A stretch of 64,000 nt of DNA from an uncultured Chloroflexota bacterium (GCA_913045315.1 CAJWQJ010000001.1:124001-188000); one strand, 5' to 3'. Shown: positions 9,502 to 19,361, counted from the stretch's first letter. Translations and numbers: made by a program. Notes: generated by a model from the sequence alone, not told the origin.

Positions 9502-10648
9502 GTCGAACCTCGCTTGATGATATTAGTATAATTTCTGGTGGCTGACTGATTTTTCGTTTTTTATATGTAAACATGATCAAAAGTATTGATGCAATTCCAA
9601 TAAAACCAAGAATCCACAATGACCAACTGTAATATATAAATACTGCAGTCAAAACAAAATTGGCAAATGAAAGTGGAACTAATCCTTTCCAGCCAACTTC
9701 CATGAGTTGATCAATTCTAAGTCTTGGATAAGTACCTCTGATCCAGAAAATTATACTTATAACAATAAATATTTTTATGAATAACCATATTATTCCTGGT
9801 AACCATGGACCTAACCAACCACCTAAGAATAATAGAGATACTAAAGTAGCAAACAAAAACGTATTAAAGTACTCTGCAAGGTAAAAAATTGACCAATGAG
9901 CACCACTATATTCTACAAATGGACCACCTACTAATTCTGACTCTGCATGATAAATATCAAATGGTGTTCTTCCTAATTCGGCTAAGGCTGCAATAAAAAA
10001 TAAAGCTAATCCCAAAGGTTGGAACAAAACATATGCTACTGATGATTGAGCTTTTACTATTTCTATTAGGTTAAGTGAGTCAGCTAACATTGCAATGGTT
10101 AGTGCAGTAACAATTATAGGAATTTCATAACTTATTAATTGTGCTGTAGAACGAAGTGCACCTAACACACTATATTTGTTTGCTGAACTCCATCCAGCCA
10201 TAATCAGACCAACGATGGATAATGTTGAACATGCTAGTACGAATAAAAGACCAAGCTCCATTTCTTGGATCACTAATGAAGGAGTAAATGGAATTACTGT
10301 CCAAACTACAAAACTAGGAACAAAGACAACAATTGGAGCTAACCAATATAAAGTTTTGTCAGTTTCACTTGGAATTAAATCTTCTTTAGTAACAAGTTTG
10401 ATAGCATCTGCAATAGTTTGGAGAATTCCGAATGGTCCAACACGCATGGGGCCAATTCGCATTTGAATTCTTGCTAGTAATTTTCGCTCATACCAAATCA
10501 TAGCAAGTACTACAACTGAAAGAAAACCAAATAAAGTACTAGCTCCTAAGGCCTTGAGAAAAATATCATTTTGACCAGAAAATAAAAGTGCTATAAATGC
10601 TGCAACAATTGCTGAAGAAACTAGAGTTAATTGTACTATTACTTTCAT
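9494..10648 (-). CDS. nuoH: NADH-quinone oxidoreductase subunit H
   Basis: Membrane subunit at the quinone chamber, 384 residues, about eight helices. Conserved features: YERKLLARIQMRIGPMRVGP near 53-72, ADAIKLVTKED, GWSSANKYSVLGALRSTAQ, and ELGRTPFDIYHAESELVGG. The start overlaps the nuoD stop (ATGA). The C-terminal 30 residues are charged and extend past the usual end. Confidence 0.96.
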   Translation of the reverse strand: MKVIVQLTLVSSAIVAAFIALLFSGQNDIFLKALGASTLFGFLSVVVLAMIWYERKLLARIQMRIGPMRVGPFGILQTIADAIKLVTKEDLIPSETDKTLYWLAPIVVFVPSFVVWTVIPFTPSLVIQEMELGLLFVLACSTLSIVGLIMAGWSSANKYSVLGALRSTAQLISYEIPIIVTALTIAMLADSLNLIEIVKAQSSVAYVLFQPLGLALFFIAALAELGRTPFDIYHAESELVGGPFVEYSGAHWSIFYLAEYFNTFLFATLVSLLFLGGWLGPWLPGIIWLFIKIFIVISIIFWIRGTYPRLRIDQLMEVGWKGLVPLSFANFVLTAVFIYYSWSLWILGFIGIASILLIMFTYKKRKISQPPEIILISSSEVRRV

Positions 10649-11769
10649 CTATCTACTTCTCCAAGAACTATATCCAGTGATCCTAAGATCATGACTACAT
10701 CAGCAACATATGAACCTACTGACATTTTTCTTAGGGCTTGAAGATTGGCAAATGATGGTGCTCTTACTTTAACTCTATAAGGTTTATCTCCTCCGTCACT
10801 AACGAGATATACGCCTAGATCACCTCTAGGATTTTCAACTCGAGCGAAAGATTCACCTTTTGGGGGTCTAGGGATTAATCGGATACCTGAGGCTTTTGTT
10901 TCGCCTTTATCTGGCAAAAGTTGTAATAACTGGTAGATAATTTTTATTGATTCTCTCATTTCAGCAATGCGAATCACATACCTATCCCAAGTATCTCCAG
11001 TTACACCTATAGGTAGATTAAAATCAACTTCATCATATAATGAATATGGTTCTGTAAACCTTATGTCTTCTGCAATTCCTGAAGCTCGAAGACATGGACC
11101 GGTAAGTCCAAATTCTAAGGCGTCGGTACCATTTATGATTCCGATGTCTCTACTTCGTGAAAGAAATACTTCATTGAGTGTTAATAGTTGATCGCATTCT
11201 TCAACTGATTTTTCGAGCTTAGGCAACATTTCTCTAAGCTGTTTTTGAAATCCATTAGGAGGTTCTTCTCTTAATCCACCGATTTGGATGTAGTTATGCA
11301 TCATACGTGCACCAGTCACTGATTGGAAAAAATCTTGAATTCTTTCTCTTTCCCTAAATCCGTACATTATAGGTGTCATAGCTCCTGCATCGAGGCCCAT
11401 AGTTCCATAGAAAAGCATATGACTAGATATTCTGTTTAATTCACAAAGGATCATTCGAACATAATCGGCTCTCTTAGGAATTTCTATCTCCATGAGTTTT
11501 TCAACAGCTAAACAGAAAGCCATTTCATTGTTTAAATTACTTAAATAATCTAAACGATCAAATAGAGTAACAACTTGAGGATAAATTTCACTTTCTGAAA
11601 TTTTTTCTGATCCCCTGTGCAGATAACCTATGTGTGGTTCTAGTTCAACTACACGTTCTCCGTCTACCCAAAGCACCATTCTGAAAACACCATGAGTAGA
11701 TGGGTGCTGAGGACCCATATTAACCATAATATCTACAGATTCTAAATCCTTTGTTTTTTCACTTGACAT
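10645..11769 (-). CDS. nuoD: NADH-quinone oxidoreductase subunit D
   Basis: 49-kDa-type subunit, 374 residues, which forms the quinone-binding site with NuoB. It begins with NMGPQHPSTHGVFRMVLWVDGE and includes HIGYLHRGSEK, YLSNLNNEMAF and the ENPRGDLGVYLVSDG block, all family hallmarks. The start follows the nuoC stop directly. NuoC and NuoD are separate genes here, not fused as in E. coli. Confidence 0.96.
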   Translation of the reverse strand: MSSEKTKDLESVDIMVNMGPQHPSTHGVFRMVLWVDGERVVELEPHIGYLHRGSEKISESEIYPQVVTLFDRLDYLSNLNNEMAFCLAVEKLMEIEIPKRADYVRMILCELNRISSHMLFYGTMGLDAGAMTPIMYGFRERERIQDFFQSVTGARMMHNYIQIGGLREEPPNGFQKQLREMLPKLEKSVEECDQLLTLNEVFLSRSRDIGIINGTDALEFGLTGPCLRASGIAEDIRFTEPYSLYDEVDFNLPIGVTGDTWDRYVIRIAEMRESIKIIYQLLQLLPDKGETKASGIRLIPRPPKGESFARVENPRGDLGVYLVSDGGDKPYRVKVRAPSFANLQALRKMSVGSYVADVVMILGSLDIVLGEVDR

Positions 11770-12303
11770 TTACCACTCCGAATATTCATGGAAGGGAAAT
11801 GATTTTCTGCCAGGGTACCCTTCGAAACCTTCCCATAATAGTAATGGCTTTAGATTTCCATGGCCTTCAAATTCAATCCCAAATAATTCATAACCTTCTC
11901 GCTCAAACCAATCAGCACTTTTCCAAATCGAAATTACAGATTTTACAATAGGATTGGAGTAGGTGGTCGTTGTTTTTAAAGTAAGTTTATGTCTGTGAAG
12001 TCTAGACCAAATATGATAAACAATTTCAAAATACTCTTCATAGTCCACGACCGAAAGACATCGGAGATAGTCAAAAGCAAATTCCTCAGACTGGCGTAAT
12101 TTTTGTGCAGCTTCCTGAATTTGTTCTGATGGAACACTTAATACGATTTCATCAATTGATTGTGAAATAGTCACATCAGGGACTAGATTTTGTTTTCCAA
12201 GTAATTGTAGAAGTGCAGCTTCTGAAGGTCTTAGTTTTGATACTTCTGTCTCTTTAGAATCTTCTAGATTTTCTTCAGGAGAATTATCATTCTGCTCTAC
12301 CAT
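11770..12303 (-). CDS. nuoC: NADH-quinone oxidoreductase subunit C
   Basis: 30-kDa subunit, about 177 residues. The C-terminal signature is clear: [20 protein letters not shown], then [17 protein letters not shown]. The frame is open further upstream, but the ATG at 12303 (MVEQND) is preferred: it follows AAAGGA and leaves only a 17-base overlap with nuoB. The first 50 residues are acidic and poorly conserved. Confidence 0.94.
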   Translation of the reverse strand: MVEQNDNSPEENLEDSKETEVSKLRPSEAALLQLLGKQNLVPDVTISQSIDEIVLSVPSEQIQEAAQKLRQSEEFAFDYLRCLSVVDYEEYFEIVYHIWSRLHRHKLTLKTTTTYSNPIVKSVISIWKSADWFEREGYELFGIEFEGHGNLKPLLLWEGFEGYPGRKSFPFHEYSEW

Positions 12304-12895
12304 AATCTTTTGTATCCTTTTGAATCTTATTTTGTAATTGCATAAGTCCATCAAGAAGAGCCTCTGGTCTAGGAGGACAACCAGGTATATAAACGTCTAC
12401 AGGAACGATATGATCCACTCCCATTACAACTGAATATGATTTGTAATAGGGGCCGCCATTACTTGCACAGCTACCCATAGCAATTACCCATTTTGGTTCT
12501 GGCATTTGTTCATAAATTAAACGAATTGGTTCGGCCATTTTCTTGACAACGGTTCCAGCTACAATCATAACGTCAGATTGTCGTGGTGAAGGCCAGGTAA
12601 CTACTCCAAACCTGTCGAAATCATGATCTGCCATATACGTTGACATCATTTCAATAGCACAGCATGCAAGTCCAAAAGTTAGTGGCCAGAGAGAATTTTT
12701 TCTGGCCAAATTAATTAATTCATCTAATTTTGCCGTTATTAAGCCAGGTCCAGCGTTTCTCAATGGGCTAGGAGGAGGAATATTTCCAGAATTTTGAATG
12801 TGTTTTGGTGGACCAAGAACACTTCCTTGTTCCCATTTTATCGGCTTAAGAGGAATGTTGAATTCACTAGAATTATTTTCTTCATTTATTTCCAT
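12287..12895 (-). CDS. nuoB: NADH-quinone oxidoreductase subunit B
   Basis: PSST subunit carrying cluster N2, about 202 residues. Ligand cysteines are visible in [20 protein letters not shown] and [11 protein letters not shown]. The ATG at 12895 has AAGGA 8 bases upstream and overlaps nuoA by 10 bases; an in-frame TTG seven codons earlier has no ribosome-binding site. A 45-residue N-terminal extension rich in Asn and Pro precedes the conserved core. Confidence 0.95.
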   Translation of the reverse strand: MEINEENNSSEFNIPLKPIKWEQGSVLGPPKHIQNSGNIPPPSPLRNAGPGLITAKLDELINLARKNSLWPLTFGLACCAIEMMSTYMADHDFDRFGVVTWPSPRQSDVMIVAGTVVKKMAEPIRLIYEQMPEPKWVIAMGSCASNGGPYYKSYSVVMGVDHIVPVDVYIPGCPPRPEALLDGLMQLQNKIQKDTKDYGRAE

Positions 12896-13263
12896 TTCAA
12901 CATTCCTTTTTTCCAACTATAGACAATTCCAAATAATAATATAGCTATGAAAAACACCATTTCGTAAAATACCCAAGGACTCATCGTTATTGGCTCCATA
13001 AAAACTAAAATCCAAGGGAGTAAAAACACCGCTTCAACATCAAAAATTAAAAATAAAATTGCAAATATGTAGTATCTCATATGTATTTGAGACCATGAGA
13101 AAGGACTTGCAGGAATTCCACATTCAAAAGGAAGTGCTTTTTCCAGTGTCTTTTTCTTAGGAGCAAGTAGGAAATTAGCGACGAGCATCATGCCTATCGC
13201 TAGGATTCCTATAAATGTTACAAGAATAACGGCTGAGTACTTTAATGCCAGATCTTCAGTCAT
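12886..13263 (-). CDS. nuoA: NADH-quinone oxidoreductase subunit A
   Basis: Three-helix membrane subunit, 125 residues. The [23 protein letters not shown] and [14 protein letters not shown] segments are diagnostic. It is the first gene of the leftward operon nuoABCDHIJKLMN; no nuoE, nuoF or nuoG is present. The promoter must lie in the 143 bases shared with the divergent thiolase gene. Confidence 0.96.
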   Translation of the reverse strand: MTEDLALKYSAVILVTFIGILAIGMMLVANFLLAPKKKTLEKALPFECGIPASPFSWSQIHMRYYIFAILFLIFDVEAVFLLPWILVFMEPITMSPWVFYEMVFFIAILLFGIVYSWKKGMLKWK

Positions 13264-13340
13264 TGATTATATTCCATGAAAACTTGATAGTAACACTAAC
13301 ATTCGATACCTCAAGTGTAAAGAATCACAAAGAATTACGG

Positions 13341-13370
13341 TTGACATTATTTAATGTAGAGATTGATAAT
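13341..13370 (+). promoter_or_regulatory. Sigma-70-type promoter of the thiolase gene
   Basis: A perfect -35 TTGACA at 13341-13346 is separated by 18 bases from GATAAT at 13365-13370. Transcription would begin about 30 bases before the ATG at 13407, leaving room for the GGAGG ribosome-binding site. It lies in the intergenic region shared with the divergent nuo operon. Confidence 0.65.
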
Positions 13371-13406
13371 CGCCACAATATGTTTTCGTATTTGGAGGAT
13401 GAAGAG

Positions 13407-14684
13407 ATGGTTGAACTTAGGAGGAATCGAAGGCTTGCTAAAGGAGTTTCAATAGCAGGAGTGGGTATTGCTCAGTTCGGAGCATTTCCTGCAAAAACTA
13501 CTCGGGATATTTTTTCTGAAGCTGTTCAGGATCTCTTGAACAGGAGTGAATATGGATTAAATATAAGTGATATTCAGTGTGGATATATCGGAAATTTTTC
13601 TGCTGATCGATTTGAAGGACAAGCACATTTGGGTTCAATACTATCTGATTGGATAGGATTAACCCCAACACCATTTACAAGAGTAGAGAATGGATGTGCT
13701 AGTAGTGGTAGTGCACTTCGAGAAGGAGTTATGGCTATTGCTTCAGGTTTATATGATATTGTTTTGGTTGGTGGTGTAGAAAAGATGACATCTGTTCCAA
13801 CTATGGAAGCAACAGATAACCTAGCGTCTGTTGCGGATAGTTTATATGAGGTTCCTGCAGGATTTACATTTCCAGGAATATATGCTTCGGTTGCAAAAGC
13901 TCATATGGACCGATATGAGACCAATCTTGAACACTTAATGAAGGTAAGCATAAAAAATCATCATAACGGGTCATTAAATCCAAAAGCTCAATTTAATATG
14001 CCGCTAGAGGAACTGATGCAACAGAGAATCGATTGGGCTAAAGAAAGAAGTGCAGAGATTCCTCACTGGAATGATGCAAATGAGTTTTTAAATGATTTGA
14101 TGGCTAATCCGTGGATAGCATGGCCTTTAAGATTGTTTGATTGTGCACCTATCACAGATGGTGCTGCTTGTGCTCTTTTGGTATCAAGTGATCTATCTAG
14201 GCATTTTACGGATACACCAGTAAATATTATTGGGATAGGACAAGCTACTGGTCGCCCGCTTCATGATGCAGAGGATTTGACATCATTTGGTGCTACTCGT
14301 TCAGCATCCAAGGAGGCATATGATATGGCTGGCATAAACCCAAATCAAATTCAACTTGCAGAAGTCCATGATTGCTTTACGATTGCAGAAATTATAGCAA
14401 TGGAGGATCTTGGTCTTTTTACTCCGGGAGATGCTTCCAGAGCTGTGGATGATGGACGAACTTCTTTGAATGGAGAGTTGCCAATAAATACGTCTGGAGG
14501 ATTGAAAGCAAAAGGACATCCAGTAGGAGCATCAGGTGTAGCTCAGGCAGCAGAGGTTTTTCTCCAACTTTCTGGTAAAGCTGAATTAAGACAGGTTCAA
14601 CAAAAAGGTTTGAATCTTGCTCTTTCTCAAAGTGTTGGTGGTGCTGGTGGAACTAGTGTTGTGACTATATATGAAAGAGGTTAA
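13407..14684 (+). CDS. Thiolase-family acyltransferase with DUF35 partner
   Basis: About 425 residues, thiolase fold, predicted to act on acyl-CoA. Catalytic residues of archaeal/SCP-x type thiolases are visible: Cys97 in ENGCASSG, His321 in EVHDCFT and His371 in KGHPVGASG. The C-terminal Cys of classical thiolases is replaced (SVGGAGG, Ser409). The frame is open into nuoA, but GGAGG stands 8 bases before the ATG at 13407, which also matches the conserved start. The next gene is a DUF35 protein, as in archaeal thiolase complexes. The substrate is unknown; acetoacetyl-CoA or a longer ketoacyl-CoA are the natural guesses. Confidence 0.88.
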   Translation: MVELRRNRRLAKGVSIAGVGIAQFGAFPAKTTRDIFSEAVQDLLNRSEYGLNISDIQCGYIGNFSADRFEGQAHLGSILSDWIGLTPTPFTRVENGCASSGSALREGVMAIASGLYDIVLVGGVEKMTSVPTMEATDNLASVADSLYEVPAGFTFPGIYASVAKAHMDRYETNLEHLMKVSIKNHHNGSLNPKAQFNMPLEELMQQRIDWAKERSAEIPHWNDANEFLNDLMANPWIAWPLRLFDCAPITDGAACALLVSSDLSRHFTDTPVNIIGIGQATGRPLHDAEDLTSFGATRSASKEAYDMAGINPNQIQLAEVHDCFTIAEIIAMEDLGLFTPGDASRAVDDGRTSLNGELPINTSGGLKAKGHPVGASGVAQAAEVFLQLSGKAELRQVQQKGLNLALSQSVGGAGGTSVVTIYERG

Positions 14685-14689
14685 ATATT

Positions 14690-15103
14690 GTGCTTGATTT
14701 AAATAAATCTTTTTCGTCAGCTTCATTCTATGAGTATTTGATAAACGAAATGCTTATGGGAACTCGTTGTAATAATTGTGGTGATTTATCTATAAGACCT
14801 CGTCCAATTTGTTTTAAATGTCATAGTCAGGTATTAGAATGGGTTCAATTCAGTGGATTTGGAAGTTTATCAACTTTTACCATAATTGCTATTCCACCTA
14901 CTATCATGGTGAATCGTGGGTTTAGCAGAGATAATACTTATTGCAGTGGAATTGTAACCTTGGAGGAAGGTCCTAGAGTTAGTGGATTTATTTCTGGAGT
15001 TGATTGTAATAATCCTGATACTATTGAGATAGGTTTGAGCGTTAAAGTGGATTTTTCCAATATGTGGGAAGATTTACCTACGGTTATGTTTGTTCCTAGA
15101 TGA
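14690..15103 (+). CDS. DUF35 OB-fold protein with zinc ribbon, thiolase partner
   Basis: 137 residues. A rubredoxin-like zinc ribbon (CNNC and CFKC) is followed by an OB fold ending in the FSNMWEDLPTVMFVPR-type tail. DUF35 proteins bind CoA substrates and bridge thiolase subunits. The GTG start follows the thiolase stop by 5 bases, with AAGAGG 9 bases upstream, so the two are one operon and probably one complex. Confidence 0.88.
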   Translation: MLDLNKSFSSASFYEYLINEMLMGTRCNNCGDLSIRPRPICFKCHSQVLEWVQFSGFGSLSTFTIIAIPPTIMVNRGFSRDNTYCSGIVTLEEGPRVSGFISGVDCNNPDTIEIGLSVKVDFSNMWEDLPTVMFVPR

Positions 15104-15114
15104 TTGGTTGATAT

Positions 15115-15606
15115 CTATAGGATATTTGGTAAAAAATTACCTACTAAGAAGGCTAACATAGCAGCAAATCCACCAATTATTGAAATTTCCAAACCTTTTC
15201 TTAATGGAGATAAATTTGCGATTTTCCCTGTTCCAAAACCTAGAGCAAATAATCCTACTAATGAAACTAAAATAGCTATGGGTATTGCTCTTTTAGTTGA
15301 GAACATAATATGAGGAATTATTGGAATGATAGCTCCAATAACAAATGAAATTCCCATTGTTAAAGCATCTTTTAATGATTCATTTACTATATCTGAATCG
15401 ACAGAAAGAGTTTCAAGATAAGCTTTTGAACTTAAGTATGATCCAGTTGACATTGATATAGTTCCTGCAATAGCTGCTGCCGTAGCAGCTACAATGATTA
15501 TGGATTTTTCAGAACCTGCAACAGCTATTGAAGTTGCTAATGCAACAGTGCTTAAAATGCCGTCTTGCATTCCGAAAACGAATTCTTTGATCCTAATATT
15601 AGTCAT
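15115..15606 (-). CDS. VIT1/CCC1-family membrane protein (short form)
   Basis: 163 residues with the family signature FGMQDGILSTVALATSIA at the start and ISMSTGSYLSSK after helix 2; about five transmembrane helices. VIT/CCC1 proteins export Fe2+ or Mn2+ from the cytoplasm. The cytosolic metal-binding segment between helices 2 and 3 is only about 20 residues, much shorter than in full-length VIT transporters (about 230 residues). It converges with the DUF35 gene. Confidence 0.8.
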   Translation of the reverse strand: MTNIRIKEFVFGMQDGILSTVALATSIAVAGSEKSIIIVAATAAAIAGTISMSTGSYLSSKAYLETLSVDSDIVNESLKDALTMGISFVIGAIIPIIPHIMFSTKRAIPIAILVSLVGLFALGFGTGKIANLSPLRKGLEISIIGGFAAMLAFLVGNFLPNIL

Positions 15607-15664
15607 TTGGTTAATTTCCTAAGAAGTAATAGATCTTTATAAATTACTATTGTGAACGAATTAA

Positions 15665-17296
15665 TTATTCTACTGAAATTAGGAAGTGATAATAATCTTG
15701 TCCTCCATATACAAGTTCTATTTCAACATTTGGGTAAGCAGAAGATATAGAATTAAAAATTTTATTTGAGATTTTTTCTGATAACTCTCCTCCCCAGTAC
15801 AAGGTTATCAGTTCTGGGTTGGTACTAATAGCTTGTTCGAGTAGTTTGATCATTGTTTCATTAAGTGTTGTATTTGTAGTTTGTAATTTTCCGTTAATGA
15901 ATCCCATATATTCACCTGCATTAACTTGAAAATTATCTATTTCCGCATCCCGTATAGCTGTAACTATTTCTCCGGAGGTTACTTGTTCAATACTTTTAGA
16001 CATATTAAAACAATTATCGATTAATTCATTTTCTGTTGAATAACCAATAATTGCTGCTATTCCTTCAGGAATATTTTTTGTTGGTACAACCTGAATGTCT
16101 TTTTCCGATAAAGTTTTTGCTTGTATTGCTGCTGGTATTACGTTTGAATTATTGGTTAATATAATCCCAGAATTTGAATGCATTGAATTTATAACATCCA
16201 AAAACTCTTGAACACTTGGATTATGCGTTTGCCCCCCATTAATAATATAATCACTCCCTAATTCTTTAAAGATTTTCTCAAGTCCTTTACCATTAACTAC
16301 TGATATAACTGGGATATCTTTTTCAATAATCTGAACTTCGTGGGAATCAAGAAATTCTTCATGTTGGTCATCCATATTTTGGATATTAATTTCAGATACA
16401 ATGCCAAATAATTTCGCAATTTTTACAAGAGTATCGGGTTTTTCAGAATGAGCATGAACTCTTTGTAATGTATGATCGCCAATAACGACTATTGAATTTG
16501 AAATTTCATCTAGTGCTACTTTTATTTCGTTGTCATTTAGGTTTTCGCCACTAATTAGAAATTGAGTGCAAAAACCAAACTCTAATAATTTTGATTGTTC
16601 AAAAAAACTATTATCAATTTTTCCAGCTACTCTATAAATGGGGATTGTTTGTTGATTTGGATCAATTTTTGAAATCAAACGCCAAATTCCGTCTAGTATT
16701 ACTAGGAATCCCTGTCCACCAGCATCAACAACCCCAGCTTTTTTCAAAATAGGCAAGAGATCTGGTGTAGATTCTAATGTTTTTACACCATCGAGTATTG
16801 AATTTTGAAATAACGTAAATAAATTTATTTCTCCTGAATCGAATGACTTGTTTATGGAATCACTAACTCCTTTCATTACAGTTAACATTGTGCCTTCTAC
16901 CGGATTACTTACCGCTTGATATGATGAAATAGTAGCTTGTTTGAATGCTTCATTTAGCGAGCTAGCATTTATTTCTAAGTTTTTACTCAAAGAAGAGCAA
17001 AATCCCCGTATAAATTGAGAAAGAATAACACCACTATTTCCTCTGGCTCCTAATAATGCTCCTCTATTTACAATTTCTAATAATGATTTGGAATCATCTA
17101 TAGGACTCGAATCAACTTCTTTCTCAATAGATTTCAATGTAAGCAACATGTTTATGCCAGTGTCACCGTCAGGTACGGGAAAAACATTGAGTAAGTTTAT
17201 ATCTTCGTAATTTCTTTCCATATTTCTTATGGCATGTTCTAGTGTTATCAATAATGTTTCTCGATGTAAGGTAATATTTGATTGATATATTTTCAT
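15665..17296 (-). CDS. fakA: Fatty acid kinase catalytic subunit FakA-like (DAK2/YloV family)
   Basis: 543 residues, the usual family length. The N-terminal DhaL-type domain shows the Mg-ATP motif NVFPVPDGDTGINM (PDGDTG at 42-47) and GARGNSGVILSQFIRGF; a middle FakA-type domain contains GFCTQFLI, and a DegV-like C-terminal region follows. FakA phosphorylates fatty acids bound by FakB (DegV family); no fakB is seen nearby. The rpmB-fakA-rpe neighbourhood is conserved in Gram-positive bacteria, here with rpmB divergent. The ribosome-binding site is weak. Confidence 0.88.
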   Translation of the reverse strand: MKIYQSNITLHRETLLITLEHAIRNMERNYEDINLLNVFPVPDGDTGINMLLTLKSIEKEVDSSPIDDSKSLLEIVNRGALLGARGNSGVILSQFIRGFCSSLSKNLEINASSLNEAFKQATISSYQAVSNPVEGTMLTVMKGVSDSINKSFDSGEINLFTLFQNSILDGVKTLESTPDLLPILKKAGVVDAGGQGFLVILDGIWRLISKIDPNQQTIPIYRVAGKIDNSFFEQSKLLEFGFCTQFLISGENLNDNEIKVALDEISNSIVVIGDHTLQRVHAHSEKPDTLVKIAKLFGIVSEINIQNMDDQHEEFLDSHEVQIIEKDIPVISVVNGKGLEKIFKELGSDYIINGGQTHNPSVQEFLDVINSMHSNSGIILTNNSNVIPAAIQAKTLSEKDIQVVPTKNIPEGIAAIIGYSTENELIDNCFNMSKSIEQVTSGEIVTAIRDAEIDNFQVNAGEYMGFINGKLQTTNTTLNETMIKLLEQAISTNPELITLYWGGELSEKISNKIFNSISSAYPNVEIELVYGGQDYYHFLISVE

Positions 17297-17381
17297 TTTA
17301 TTTAAAACTTTCTTAATTGCTTATGAAGTCTATGATATGGTATCATCAGTGATTGATGTATATCTAAGAGGTTACATGATT

Positions 17382-17588
17382 ATGGCAAAATGTGAAATTT
17401 GTGGAAAAATTCCTGGCTTTGGAAACAACGTTAGTCATTCAAAGCGTAGAACAAAAACAATGTGGGGCTTGAATGTTCATAAATCTACAATGATGGTTGC
17501 TGGAAAAAGAGTGAGCGTAAAAGCCTGTACAAGGTGTATTAGGAACCAGTATAAAGAGACACGTATTAAAACAAGGACAAGTGTATAA
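17382..17588 (+). CDS. rpmB: 50S ribosomal protein L28
   Basis: 68-residue basic protein starting MAKCEICGK, with a second CTRC motif at about 47-50, so it is the zinc-binding (C+) form of L28. VSHSKRRTKTMWGLNVHK is the family signature. The frame is open for 15 codons upstream, but AGAGG lies 10 bases before the ATG at 17382, and the protein start matches the family. Confidence 0.95.
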   Translation: MAKCEICGKIPGFGNNVSHSKRRTKTMWGLNVHKSTMMVAGKRVSVKACTRCIRNQYKETRIKTRTSV

Positions 17589-17603
17589 TAATTCTTTAAG
17601 TTT

Positions 17604-18275
17604 TTATAAAACTGATTTCCTTAGTTCCTCTATAGAATCGCTAGTTGGTTTCAAATTATTAAATACTGCAGAACCAGCAACAATCATGTTAGCACCAGCT
17701 TCAACGGTGAGTTTTGCTGTGTCTGTATTAATTCCTCCATCAACCTCTAAAATGGTTGAAAGTCCAAGTTCATTGATTGATTTTCTTATTTCCTTAATTT
17801 TTGAAAGCACTGAAGGGATAAAAGATTGAGATGGCAAACCTGGATAAACTGTCATAGCTAAAATTAAATCAACATCTTTTAACATATCAATAATATTTTT
17901 TGCTGAAGTATCAGGATTTATAGCAATTCCCGCTTGAATATCAAGTTTTTTTATTTCTGATACGGTTTTTTTAATATTATTACAAGCTTCAAAATGTACC
18001 GTTATATTACTTGCTCCTGCATCAGCAATCTTTTTAAGGAGTGGGTCAGGATTTTTTACCATCATATGAATATCAAGAAAAATTGATGAACGCTTTCGAA
18101 GTGCTTCGATAGTTAATATTCCGTATGCGATATTTGGAACAAAATGTCCATCCATCATGTCTATATGTATTCCGTCGATGCCAGCCTCTATTGCTTCTTC
18201 TACATCATCCCACAATGAACCTGGGTCAGCTGATAATATTGATGGCACAAGATAGAGTTTAGAATTCGAAGACAT
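17604..18275 (-). CDS. rpe: Ribulose-phosphate 3-epimerase
   Basis: Interconverts ribulose-5-phosphate and xylulose-5-phosphate; 223-residue TIM barrel. Metal and catalytic residues are present: His37 and Asp39 in GIHIDMMDGHFVPN, His70 in DIHMMV, Asp179 in EVDGGI. The usual MTVNPGFGGQ phosphate-side loop reads MTVYPGLPSQ (residues 141-150), a marked divergence. Downstream of the lipoprotein gene on the same strand. Confidence 0.9.
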   Translation of the reverse strand: MSSNSKLYLVPSILSADPGSLWDDVEEAIEAGIDGIHIDMMDGHFVPNIAYGILTIEALRKRSSIFLDIHMMVKNPDPLLKKIADAGASNITVHFEACNNIKKTVSEIKKLDIQAGIAINPDTSAKNIIDMLKDVDLILAMTVYPGLPSQSFIPSVLSKIKEIRKSINELGLSTILEVDGGINTDTAKLTVEAGANMIVAGSAVFNNLKPTSDSIEELRKSVL

Positions 18276-18307
18276 AAAATAACCTTTCTAATTGCATATA
18301 GGAATAT

Positions 18308-19225
18308 TTATAAACTTCTAATTGCTAAGATTAATTCTTCAACCGAGAAAACACCTTCCAATTTATGTACTATATTACCGTTAACGTCAATAAGGAATAC
18401 CCAAGGTTCGGAAGGGATTTTCCAGGCAAGTGATTGTGCTGTCGATTCGAGCTTTCCATTTTGTCGCGCGATTTCAAGATCCCATGGTTCAATATGAATA
18501 AATATTATATTGTCGTAGAGTTTGGAAGCTTGATTTACAGACTGTGTCATGGGAACACAAGCTTTTGACTGACAAAAACCTGGAGATGAGAATGCAATCA
18601 CTATTGGCTTTTGCATTGCTAAGGCTTTTTCAACAGTAAATTCATACAAATTTTTGTTTATTGGCTCCAAGGTAGAAATTTTTCTTAAATCCTTGATGGT
18701 GTTTATTGTTGGATTGTTTGTGAAAGGAGGACTTGAGCCTATAGAGGGTGTAGCAGTTGAATCCTTTACTTCTATAAACATATTACCATTAACTATCTCA
18801 GGAAATTCTTTACTTTCTATTGAAAATGATACTTCCCAATACCCTGATTTTGAGAAATAGATATTATTGACTACATATAAAGAAAAATTTTCAGAGTGGT
18901 GATGTGTCGATTCATTTGAATGACCATGATCGTCAGTAGAAATTATGGTATATTTGGCAGTCTTATATTGTACTAGATCCTCTATATTTTCATCAGCTTC
19001 AACGTGCTGGAAAGAAACGGTTATATATGCATCGTTAATCAATTCACCTTCATGACTCAAAAGTTTAAAAGCTATCCTGTTTGGACCTAAACCAATTTCA
19101 GAAACTGTTAGTATTCCTGAGGCAAAATTATTATATGAGAGTTCATTTGCCTCTTTAAGACAAGCGAAATTAAACGATGATGAGAGAACTATTAGAATAA
19201 GTATTTTAATTACATGTTTAATCAT
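18308..19225 (-). CDS. Thioredoxin-like lipoprotein
   Basis: 305 residues. A hydrophobic signal peptide ends in NFAC with Cys22 as probable lipid attachment site, although the lipobox is imperfect. The middle region looks like a beta-sandwich with His/Asp-rich patches. The last 100 residues form a thioredoxin-like domain with CQSKAC (Cys218 and Cys223, a CxxxxC pair) and the cis-Pro segment SEPWVFLIDVNG. Probably an extracytoplasmic redox or metal-delivery protein. Partner unknown. Confidence 0.75.
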   Translation of the reverse strand: MIKHVIKILILIVLSSSFNFACLKEANELSYNNFASGILTVSEIGLGPNRIAFKLLSHEGELINDAYITVSFQHVEADENIEDLVQYKTAKYTIISTDDHGHSNESTHHHSENFSLYVVNNIYFSKSGYWEVSFSIESKEFPEIVNGNMFIEVKDSTATPSIGSSPPFTNNPTINTIKDLRKISTLEPINKNLYEFTVEKALAMQKPIVIAFSSPGFCQSKACVPMTQSVNQASKLYDNIIFIHIEPWDLEIARQNGKLESTAQSLAWKIPSEPWVFLIDVNGNIVHKLEGVFSVEELILAIRSL

Positions 19226-19361
19226 TAGTTAATTATATTGTTATTTTTCTGATGCACTCAAGTTTTTTGAAATTTCTATGAGTTTGTGGAACTGAATTAG
19301 AATTGTGTTAAACTACTGCCGTTAAGCTACCATCGATAATGATAAAGAGGAGGGGAAAATT

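Noticed and set aside
13245-13406. Thiolase gene starting at 13245
   Set aside because: It overlaps nuoA and lacks a ribosome-binding site, whereas GGAGG precedes the ATG at 13407 where family similarity begins.
15104-15313. Plus-strand ORF after the DUF35 gene
   Set aside because: Antisense shadow of the VIT-family gene; low-complexity and without a start signal.
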